This document shows, piece after piece, positions 23,801 to 35,800 of a stretch of 64,000 bases of DNA (position 1 is the first letter of the stretch; every line of letters begins with the position of its first letter). Source of the DNA: Microplitis mediator (Eukaryota > Arthropoda > Insecta > Hymenoptera > Braconidae); the NCBI RefSeq assembly GCF_029852145.1, contig NC_079971.1:8921697-8985696 (forward strand), written 5' to 3'. The position numbers and the translations under genes are program-made. The notes under the pieces were generated by a model. That model did no database searches, was not told the DNA's origin, and saw only the letters and a list, made by a program, of their open reading frames with translations.

Positions 23801-26800
23801 GCCATTCCCAAATAAACATAAACGTATCCCAGCTAACTCCGGACTCCAACACGAAGGGGCGGTGACATCTCCGTTGCTCCCCCGCGATCACTACGTCAAT
23901 CCCGAGGGCTAAGCCTGGGCCTAGTCGTCATCATTGGTTGGGAGGAACATTATCTTGGCCACTATCCACGACCCAGTTAGACATCCCTCGTTGAATCATG
24001 CACTCATTTTAATCCCGTGTGGTGTTAAAATGAAATTACACCGGTGTAGGAGGCGTAACTCGGTGGTGTTAAAATGCCGGTGTTAAACCGGTGTAACAGC
24101 GGAGTAAACTGCGTCCGCTCAGAATATTGACTCTGGGAAGCTTATAAAACGCAAAAATTATCTTGATACACACACTCGCAGTCGAACACACACACACACA
24201 CACACAGACACATACTCAAACTCTCACACACACACGCACTCAAACGCGCGAGCGCACACACGCACACATTCCCAAAGTAAAATATTTTAACACCGGAAAA
24301 TTTTATGTAACGCCAGTAAAGAATATTTACACCGGCAGCGGCGTTATTTTCACACCGCTTTCGGTGTTGAAATTTAATACCGCTAATTTTAACACCTACA
24401 TCGCTTGGACTTGCCCTGGTGATTTTTTACAGTGTGGCAAAGCAAAGACTGAAATTATGTTAAAAATAGTATAAAAAAGCATATGAAGAAATGACCTAAT
24501 ACCACACTGAGAGAAAAAAGTGCATATTTTCAAGTAAAAATACTTGATTCAAGTATTTTAGATACTTAAATAGTACCAAGTAAATGATTTCTTAATTCTA
24601 GTAAAAATACTTGTGAAATCTATTAATACTAAAAACTTAGGTTTAATAAAAAAATACTAATGTTAAATAATAGAAAACTAAAATTTAATATTTAAAATAC
24701 TTGAAATAAATGATGAAAAAAATTTAATTTAGTAATTAAGATACTCCAATTAAATAATAAAAAGTCACATCTAGTAGTTAAAATACTCAAGTTCAATAAT
24801 TAAAAATTAAAGATTAGTATTTAAAATACTCGTGATCAATATTGAAATATTTTAAATTAGCATTTAAAATACTTTAATTTAATAATTATAAGTTTTCATT
24901 TACTACTTAAAACACTAAAGTATAATAATTGAAAATTTTCATTCAGTATTTGAACGACTTAAGTTCAGTAATTAAAAATTTATATTTAGTAATTAAAATA
25001 CTTAAATCTTCTTATTTAGTATATGAAATGATCAATTCAATAATTAATTATTTATATTTAGTATTTAAATTTAATCCGTATGGATGCTTCTTCGGATTCC
25101 CCTGCGCTGTTATAGTTATGACTGAAAAGCATTCCAAAAATCTACTCACAAGTATTTACCGCAAGGGTACTTGTACTCTTCTACTAGGATATTGTCCTGT
25201 TGCGAGTAGTTGACAGAGTGACATTTTCACTCCTTTGAACGGAACTTATTACTTCTATTCTAACTGTCCAACTAGGAAAATGTTGCAGCGCTCTTCTGCG
25301 CCTAGCGGTGACTCCTGGTACTAATTTTTTCTTTCACACTCTGCGTTTGCAAACTTTGTTATTTTCACTCGCCTTATTTTTTCTCTATCTCTTTATTCAT
25401 TTAAATTTATTTGTTTTTATTTATTTTTTTTTTACACGCATTATATTTTTTTGCGTTCATTTTTTTTTCTTTTAATAATTTTTTTTTTTATATATGAAAA
25501 TATTGTGACTCGTCACACCATGATAAAAAATTCCTTAAGTTGAGAAAAAAATATTCTCGAACTGGAATAAAAATCACTTGGGCTGAGAAATTTTATTACT
25601 TAGTTTAAAATTTTTTTTTTGTTTTAGTTCAAGAACTTTTTTTGTTGACTTAATACAAAAAATGTCTTTAGCCAAGAATAAAGATTCTTGACTTGAGAAC
25701 AAAATATTCTCAAACTGAAAAAAAAAATCACTTAAGATGAGAAATTTTTTACTAAGTTTAAAATTTTTTTTGTTTTAGTTCAAGAACTTTTTTATTTGAC
25801 TCAATACGAAAAATGTCTTTAGCCAAGAATAAAGTTTCTTGACTTGAGAAAAAATATTCTCGAACTTGGAAAAAAATTGCTTGGTCAAAGAAAGATTTTT
25901 CTTGGCTTACGTAATTGCTTTTTTGAATATAGAAATATATTAACTTAATTCAAGAAATAATTCCTTGTTACAAGTAACTCATGTATCTAGTGATATATTA
26001 CTAGATCGAAGCAATAGTTGCTAAAAATAAGAAATATTATACTTCAATTTAGTAAAAATTTCTTGTTTTAAGTATTCACAGAAATAAGTAAAAAAAATAC
26101 TTGAAAAAATTTTTTTTTTCTCTCAGCGCATAGTAACACCTTATTAAATTAATGATTATAGGAAGGTGAACAAGGATACTTGGAAGGACTTGCATCAAGA
26201 TACGCGGATCTTTTTCAAACGCATTACGGTGACGTCTTGGAGCCTCTCGAAGAACTACGGCAACGAGAAACGAATGCATCGCCAAAAATTCCAAACTCTC
26301 AAATTACTACCAGTTATTCACAGACTATTTACGTGCCTGGAAAATATTCAGTAAGAAAAGAAATAATACTTACTAATTAAAACCTGATGTAAAATTCAGA
26401 TTCAACCTTCATAATTTTTATTAAGTAAAATAAGAGTCATTAAGACATTAAATTATTTCTATGGCACTCATTAACTCTTCAGAACATACGTCTCCCGTAC
26501 CACGCTACCGTGATGAGAGAAAATCTCACGCCTATTGCGCAAGCGCCAAGAGCAAAATTTAAAAAATATTTAAATAATTTTAGGTTATATATCAAGCAAA
26601 ATACAATATATATACTATTATTTATTTGAATACTAAGAATTAAATAATCCCTGATTAAAAAAGTTCATTGAAAAGTATTGAAAAAGATGAGAATCGAATC
26701 CTTTTGAATACTTTTTATACCCCAATGTTTTCATTTGGACATAAAATCAATTACTTTTCAATCCCAAAATAATATAAGAATTTCTAAACTTCCGAGGAAT

Positions 26801-29800
26801 TGGAAAAGATTTAAATGAATTGATATTTTTAATCTTTCTGAATCCTTCCCAATACCAAAATAGTCCGACATTTCGGATCGAGTGTAAGATTGAAAAGAAT
26901 TCAAATGAATTGAAATTTTTGAATCTTTCTGAATCCTTCTCAATACCAAAATAATTCCATATCGGAAGGTATTGAAATGATGAAAGATTGAATTCTTTTC
27001 AATACTTTTGAATCACATTTTAAGAATTAGAAAGTATTCAAATGATTGAAATTTCAATTCCATTCAATACTTTCCAAAACCTCCGTGGGATTGAAAAGAA
27101 TTGAAATAATTTTCAATCCTTTTCAATGAAATTTTTTAATCAGGGATAATTCTTTATAAATTATTTTTTATAAATAATTATTTGTAAATTATTACTTTTT
27201 GTATTTTAATTAAAATACTGGTATACAGGTACACTTGTAAACAACTTTCAGAATACTGTTTATTTGTATATCTATATACATTTAAAATAGCGGCTAGAAA
27301 CCACGGAGACAGCCGAAATGAAACGAATTCATACGAGCAGCAATTTTTTTTGTGCCTGACTTAACTCACGCGATGAGAGAAACTCTCACAGTTAATGAAC
27401 AATTTTTTTTCTTTATTTTTCAAATTTAAAAAATTTTGTTTTTTTAGTATTATTTCCCTAGCGGATCCGTATACACCGTGTAAACTTGGTGTAAACTCGA
27501 TATATACCTCGTGTCAGTGTAAATTAGGGGTTTATTTAGTGTATACTCGGTGCATATTGAGTATACACCAAATACACTCAAAGTTTACACTGAATTTACA
27601 CGGTGTATATGTGCACGATATACACAGAGTTCACACCGAGTACACACTAAAAAAAATTTTTTTAAGTCCTCAGAACAAATGTTGTGAAGAAAATTTTTTT
27701 TTTTTTAAATTGAAATAAAAAAAAATCAAATTTTGAAAAAAAATTAACATTTTTGAAAAAATTAAAATTTTTCGAAAAATTAAAAAAAAACATACATATA
27801 AGGCAAAAGACCCTGTTGTTGACCATGACCCAGTTTCTGACCTTTTCAACTTTTTTCCAACTTACTTAAAAAACTATAACTTTAATAAGAAAATCGATTT
27901 TTTTTCAATTAATAGTAATCTATTCTGAGCCTAATTAATGGCAGTTTAAAAAGCATAGAAATTATTAACTGAATAAAAAAAAATGATTTAGTCGTAGGTG
28001 GCTGAGGAAGCCATTCTCTAAGTGTAGTGTAGTCTAAGCAGTTGACGTTCCCTATCCAAAACATCCCATAGAATCCATTAGAATGGGTCAAAAGCCGCTT
28101 AAAAACCAATACAAGTCTATAGGATTCAGTTCATCTTTATCCACAGTGTAGTGCAGAAATAGAGGTTATTTTTCATGACGTTTTTCGGACATTTGGAAAT
28201 AAGGAATTAAAAAAAAAGTCTGTGCTTTCTTCACTACAAACCTACATAGATTATGGGATATAATAATTTGGTGGTGTAAGTATAATTATTACTATTCAAT
28301 TTTTATTAAACTGGATATTCTGTGGGTATATCGTTCATTTTTAAATTATTTATCTGGACATGAAGTTTATTTTTATAAACAATTTAGTAGTATTATGGTC
28401 ATAGGATAAATGATTCTAAAAGAATGAAAATTTATTTTTTCTAATAAATTCAATTCTCCTAATTTTGTTACAGGATATTCTTCATTTGTCGACAATGAAT
28501 AATTTTACCCGGCTTTGCGAGGGGTGAAACATTTCAATAACCTTAAATTATGGACATTTAAGTTTCTTTATGATACTGAAGTTAGCGGACGCCTAATAAT
28601 TTTTGGATTTTTTTAAAAATGATAAATTATAGACATTAGGGTGTCCGTTATTTCCCAAATGGATTTTTATTTACCGATCGCCCCCTGAATCTTTAGTTTA
28701 TGACCTAAAAAAAAACATCCAACACAATGAGGCTCTTAATTTTCACATTAGACCGTGCCCAAATCATTTTATATTTCCCATTTAAATAACATGGGATTTT
28801 TAGACTTCTGACTCTTAATTTTTTTTCTCAGAAACAAATGAGAGTAAAAATTTGATCGAAGCATATTCTGATAGAAAATTGAACGTTCTACAAAAAAGTT
28901 CTCTTATGAATTTTCGATAAAATAACTCCTTTAAAAGTTATTTAACGTTAAACTTGTGTTTGTTATCAATCCTATAATATTTTTAATTCTATTTTCATTT
29001 TTACCGTTTTTGGCTATAAAATCGTTGAAATAAAAGATAGTTGTTATTATCACTAGAGTACCGATGATCATTTATGTAGATTTCATGGCCTAAACAGAAA
29101 ATCAAGGGAAAAAAAACATTGTTTTATGAGAAATAATAGAAATAACATACCTTTCCTCATACAGACGAACTTTAAAATGAATTAATGGAAAGTGATGAAA
29201 TAAAAATGTAATAACTTCTTTGTCTATAATATTATAAGCAGATTTATTATCAACTTTGCTTTCTCTATAATTTTTTGTTAAGAAAGCTATGGTCGCATTA
29301 GGATATTTTGTTATGTACTCATTTACAACTTAAATCAAATATTGTTTTTGGTCTTCTCGTGTTGTTAAAATGTTGATATACTCTTAAGTTGATTTAATTG
29401 CTCTTTCGGTGAGATCATTAATGACTTGTAAATTGTTAACAATTCGCAAGTAAATTTGGAATCCTTACAATTTTTTGAAAGATTTAACATTGATAGAAAT
29501 TTTTTGAAATTAGATGTGAAACGTAGGCGGGCAATAACGACTATTTAGAAGGCTTTCGAAAGAAAGCAAAAATGATAATAAATCTGCTTATAATATTATA
29601 GACAAAGAAGTTATTACATTTTTATTTCATCACTTTCCATTAATTCATTTTAAAGTTCGTCTGTATGAGGAAAGGTATGTTATTTCTATTATTTCTCATA
29701 AAACAATGTTTTTTTTCCCTTGATTTTCTGTTTAGGCCATGAAATCTACATAAATGATCATCGGTACTCTAGTGATAATAACAACTATCTTTTATTTCAA

Positions 29801-32800
29801 CGATTTTATAGCCAAAAACGGTAAAAATGAAAATAGAATTAAAAATATTATAGGATTGATAACAAACACAAGTTTAACGTTAAATAACTTTTAAAGGAGT
29901 TATTTTATCGAAAATTCATAAGAGAACTTTTTTGTAGAACGTTCAATTTTCTATCAGAATATGCTTCGATCAAATTTTTACTCTCATTTGTTTCTGAGAA
30001 AAAAAATTAAGAGTCAGTAGTCTAAAAATCCCATGTTATTTAAATGGGAAATATAAAATAATTTGGGCACGGTCTAATGTGAAAATTAAGAGCCTCATTG
30101 TGTTGGATATTTTTTTTTAGGTCATAAACTAAAGATTCAGGGGGCGATCAGTAAATGGAAATCGATTTGGGAAATAACGGACACCCTAATAGACATAAAG
30201 GATTCGAACAAATTGCACCTATGGTTTTTTAAATTTTCTACATGTGCGTATTTTGAATACAAAGAAATAAGTTATTTATTCAAAAGGAAAAAATTATAAT
30301 ACTTTTGAAATCTGATGTGATATTATAACTTATAAAGTTAAATTAATTAATAATAAATTTTATATATACCAAAAAAATATATTTGAAAAAATATTAAATA
30401 AATGTTTTATTATTACTACTTCAACATGTTTTATTTTTATTTCGAGAATTTATTTTCCTTCTCAATTTAACTGTTGAAAAAAAAAAATTCCAAATGATAA
30501 ATTTTTCTTTTTTATTAATTATAAGTTCAACTTTCTTAAGAAAATATATTTTGCTCCATTTACTTCTAATTATTATTTTATATTTAAAGAAATTCTACAT
30601 TACCGACTCATTCATTTTACGATAGTTGTATTAGAATTTATGTTAACACAACTTGTATAATTTACTCTATAGTATTTGATTTTTTCTTGCTAGTATAACC
30701 ATTTAAATATAGTGGAAACCTAAACATGCAAACTTCTCAATAAGACAATTTATAGATAAATTGAGAAAAATATAGATAGCCCGAACTGGGAATCGAACCC
30801 AGACCAATTCGGTATCGCGCCAAGTGCTCTACCAGTTGAGCTATCCGACACTATACTATATTCCGTTCAATTTGATCTATAACTTATTGAGCCACACCGT
30901 CCATCGTACGGTAATACACCATTTAAATATAGTGGAAACCTAAACATGCAAACCTCTCAATAATAAATATGTATGCAAAATGCATTTAGAATAGATAAAA
31001 TATGCATTTTAATTATATCACTTTTGGCCGTTTTTCGTACAATTAAAATACATCTAAAATATATGCGGAATGTATGCGTACATATATAAAAAATATATGA
31101 AAAATATATTTGAAATATATTTCTACAAATACCTATAAACTACAAAAAAATACATTCTTAATATATTTTGGTTGTATGCGCTTGACTTAGGTATCAAAAG
31201 TAGGGCTTCGTAGAGTATGAGCGGCGAATATCAGCTTCACGTTGCTAGTGGTCGTCCTAACAGCCTGAAAGCTCCATTATCTGCCAACCGAAGTGTTCCA
31301 CTAGGGCGCAAAGCAGTCCAGGTGTTAAAGTGGTCGAAGGTGCCAGAACCCTCTGGATTTTCTAATGAAAAACTATTGAAAGGAGGGAAAAAAATCATTT
31401 TCAACTAACCAGGAAGTTCTACTGGTGCACCAAGTGATCCAGGTATCAAAGTAGTCCAAAGTGCCAGGACTCTCCAGATTTTCTTCTAAAAGACTAGCAA
31501 AGAAAGTGAAAAAAATCATTTTCAGCGAACCAGGTAATCCCACTGGATTTGGAGGGTTCAAAATGACCAGGACTCTCGGGATATTTTTTGTACAAAAATT
31601 AATGGCGGAAAAAAATTTATTTTCAGTAAAGAACACTTTTCCACTGAAGCATCAAGTACTTGGGACTTCCTGTGGGATTTCTTGGTTGGCTGAAAATGTT
31701 TTCTTTCACTCCCTTCGATAGTTTTTCATAAGAAAATCCAGAGGGTTCTGGCACCTTGAACCACTCTAACACCTGGATCACTTGGTGCTCCAGGGGGACT
31801 TCCTGGTTGGTTGAGAATGATTGTTTTACTCCTTCCAATAGTCCTTCAAAAGAAAACCCAGTGTGTCCTGGTCATCTTGGACAACTTTAACACTTGGAGT
31901 GCTTATCGCCCTAGTGGAACTATTCGGTTGGCAGATAATGGAGCTCTCAGGCTGTTAGGACAACCACTAGCAACGTGAAGCTGATATTCACCGCTCGTAC
32001 TCTATAACGCCCTTCTTTTGGAACCTAAGTCAGTGCATACAACCAAAATATATTAAAAATGTATTTTTTGTATTTTTGTAAATATATTTCGAATATATTG
32101 CACACCTCAAGCGCGAAAGCGCTAGGGGTGCTTTACTGACGGTTCTTCCTCGTTGACAATTTTTTATATATGTACGCATACATTCCACATGTATTTTAGA
32201 TGTATTTTATATGTACGAAAAACGGCCAAAAGTGATATAATCAAAATGTATGTTTAATATATTCTAAATATATATTTTACATATATATTTATGTATTTTT
32301 CATATATTTCACATCTATTTTTAGTATATTCATAAATATATTTTTTTTATATTTAAAATATATATTATTTCCACGGGGATATCGTACTTCATTAATAACT
32401 TTTTATTATCATTCAAGCTTTATTTGTAAGCTTCAATCACTTACTCCCAGTCTGACTCGAAGGTCTACGATGTTTTATTGTTACTTGCTTAAAATAGATA
32501 TTTAATTATCATTTCTTCAAAAATTTTCGTATATAAAAAAATTGAGATTCGCACGCGAAGCTTCAACTTAATATTTATAATCAATAACTTTTTTTTTAAT
32601 AGATACATTTTTTCTTTTTATTTCATAAAGTGGATGTTGTTTTCAATGGTCGAGTCCTTGATCATTTTAAAAGCCTTTATTGTTTTTAAAATAATATTTT
32701 AATGTCATTTTTCTTGCGCAGCCTTCAAGTTGCTTAAGTGACAAGGAAGAAGATGAAATTTACGGATTTGGCTACGGTGTATTTGGTCGTCAGATGCTTC

Positions 32801-35800
32801 AACAACGAAATCAAAAACTTGTATTAGCTACTCAAACGACTAATTTTGATTCAGGAGGACACCAGCAAACATACCATAGGTAAATGAATTGATAAATAAA
32901 ATGAATGATAGAAAATTAGTGTACGATTGAAAGCAATTCATTTAGTTGAAAGTTTGATAAATATACGGTGGACGATATACACTAGTCACAAAAATTAAGG
33001 GATATAAGAAATTCCAAAAATTGAGGAATTTTTTTTGCGTTTTTTATCATGCTCGGTTCCGGAGTAATTCTAAGAAAACCAACGCAAAAAAAATTCCTCA
33101 ATTTTTTTTACCGCCGGCATTAGCATTACCCAAAGCGTACCACGTGGAGGTTGCTCGGTCGGATTTACGCAGTTACAGCAGTAAAAAAAATCGGTCTATA
33201 AGTTGACTCTGCGGGCCAGCCCCAAAACTTCCCGCTGTTTTCGAGCTCGTTGAGCACGAAAACACTATTGTGAATACATTTTCAAGCTCTTCGAGCTCGC
33301 AAATACTTTTGTATGCCATTGTTTTGTAAAAAACCATTTTTTAGCATTTCATTCTCCCACGATATCTCGCGAACAAATTAACCGATTTTGATGGTTGAGA
33401 CGACAATCGACGCGTTTTGTCAAGTTCTATAGCTGATCAAATTTTGGATTCGATTTATCGAGTCGTTTTTGTGATATTTCAGAAAAAATAAAAAAATTTT
33501 TTTTTTTCAATTCTTTCGACAACGGTTTCTCTTGAACGAATGAACCGATTTTGATGGTTAAAGTGGCATTCGACCCGGCTTATAATGCTCTCGAGCCCAG
33601 TCCATTTTGGAATCAATCTATCGAGCAAATTAAAAGTTATCAAAAAAAAACATTTTTCAAAAAACTTTATTTTTGGAATATCTCTGAACGAGCCCTACCG
33701 ATCAAGCTCAATTTCTCACGGCTTCAAGATATTGACAATCCGCGTCGAATGACTCCTTAAAGTTCAAAATCGGTTCATCCGTTCAAAAGATACAGGTATT
33801 TACATACGTACGTACGTACGTACCCACATACAAACATACACTCGGACATCATCTTGAAACTAGTCAAAATAGCTTCCTAGGACCTCAAAACGTCGACATC
33901 TGATGGAAATTCGATTTTCGTAAATCGGACCTAAACTAATAACTTCCCGAATTTTTGAAAATTTACAATTTTCTTAGCAGGAAGTTAAAAATTGAGGAAT
34001 TTTTGAAAAAAATTCTTTTTTTCAATTTATTTCGATAATCAATGTTTTTGATCGAAGACATTAGGGTTATCGGTGAAAAAAACATTTTAAAATTGAAAAA
34101 ACGAACAAAAACCGAGAAACTACCTATTATGGTGATTTTTAGCGATAACGATAAATTTAAAGCTTTGGAAAACTAAGAAAGAAAAATCGCAGCGCTTTGA
34201 AATTTTCAGGGTTTTTTTAGGACACTTTGAGGTTGAAAAAAAAACCGACGGTATCTCTTGTTGATCCGTTATATCCAAATTTATACCAAGATTTCCGAAT
34301 ATCCTTAAATATGCGAATTTTTACCTGTTTTTTAATCAACATTATCGCTTCAAAAAAAATTTTCCATCAAAAGCCACGAATTGTATCTTATAGAGAATGT
34401 TTTGCAGTTTTCAAAACTCCTCCTCCATTCCCTGTACAACTAATATGTCCTCAGTTATTAATTGTTAAAGCCAACATGGACTTTTTTTGAAGGGTATAAA
34501 ATTTTCTAAAAGAGTTATAAGTTCAGATTATCAAAAAAATTAATTGAAGCCCATAGACTTTTTTAAAGACGAGCATAAATTTGGAAAATTTTTTTTGCGT
34601 TGGTTTTCTTAAGATTACTCCGAAGCCGTGCATGATAAAAAATTTTAAAGGTCAGATCTGGAAACTAGAAACTCGAGGCTACAATTTGCTTTTTTTTCTT
34701 TTATTCTACGACCATTTTTCACCGAGTTACAGCATGTTGCAAATCACTCAAAATGGAATGGAATTTTTATATCCCTTAATTTTTGAGACCAATGTATTAA
34801 TTTTCTGCAGTACATATAAATTTGCGTTAAGAACTGAGTATGCTCATAGAAACCCTTGCGGTTTTAGCGCCCCGGTTAGCTCACAGTAAAAACACCGTTA
34901 AAACACCGTTGAACGACTGTGGAAACGTGGTTGTAATGCAGTGGAATCACGGTATTTTTTGTGCAGTCACGCCACTGTATTCCGACCGCGTTTCCATTGC
35001 ATTTAAAGAGTGTTTCCACGGTGCTCCGACCGTGAGGTCACAGTAATCTCACGGTGGTTTTACGGCGGCTCCACAGTGGTTTTCAGTGATCTTCACGGTG
35101 AGTTTACAATGGCTTTCCGATGGCTTGACAGTTTTTTAAACGTGATTTCACCGTATTTTCACGGTGAGTTTATCGTTCCATGGCGTGTCTATAAATTTTA
35201 TAGCGAAAAAAAAAAAAAATTAACGCTGACTCGGAGGATCGATCCCACCCAGGAAGGAATCGAGTCTTGGGCCAGTTGTAATTTGCCAAGCCTTGGGAAG
35301 TGACCATGGGGCCAGACTAGGTCCGAGCCTAGGCCCTATGGTTTATTTTGTTACTTCTAAGCCTTGGGGGTAGCCATAGGGCCAGGCAGGTCCGAGCCTA
35401 GGCCCTATGGTTTGATTTTGTTACTCCCAAGCCTTGGGGGTAACCATGGGGCCAGACCTGGTCCGAGCCTTGGTTTACTCGTTTCATTACTTTTCACCAA
35501 GCTTTGGGAATAATCCGCCAGAGCGTGTACTGTCTACTTCGATAAACGGTAAACATAACCTGCAAAAATATTTTAATTTATCACCATGTCTCGTAAACTT
35601 TCCTCTGACTCAAATTTTTATTCTAAAGTCAAAAAACAAAGATATTTGGAAAATGTAACATCTGGCTCTGAGTGGGAGATACAACAAGTAGCAGTAATGT
35701 GAGTGAAAAAATAATTGGAAATTATAATAAATCTAACAACAATAACAATAATCACAATAGTAACAGCGAGCCTGAAATTTCTTTCAGTAAGTTACATCAA

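Noticed and set aside
24163..24474. 103-codon frame with a His/Thr run
   Set aside because: It translates a CA microsatellite and a motif array.
28636..28641. TTAGGG at the ends of the long fold-back as telomere repeat
   Set aside because: It occurs once per end as part of a longer terminal sequence; there is no tandem telomeric array.
30779..30852. Functional tRNA-Lys or tRNA-Ser gene
   Set aside because: The D and T arms are perfect, but the anticodon loop lacks U33 and the acceptor stem is mismatched at its end.
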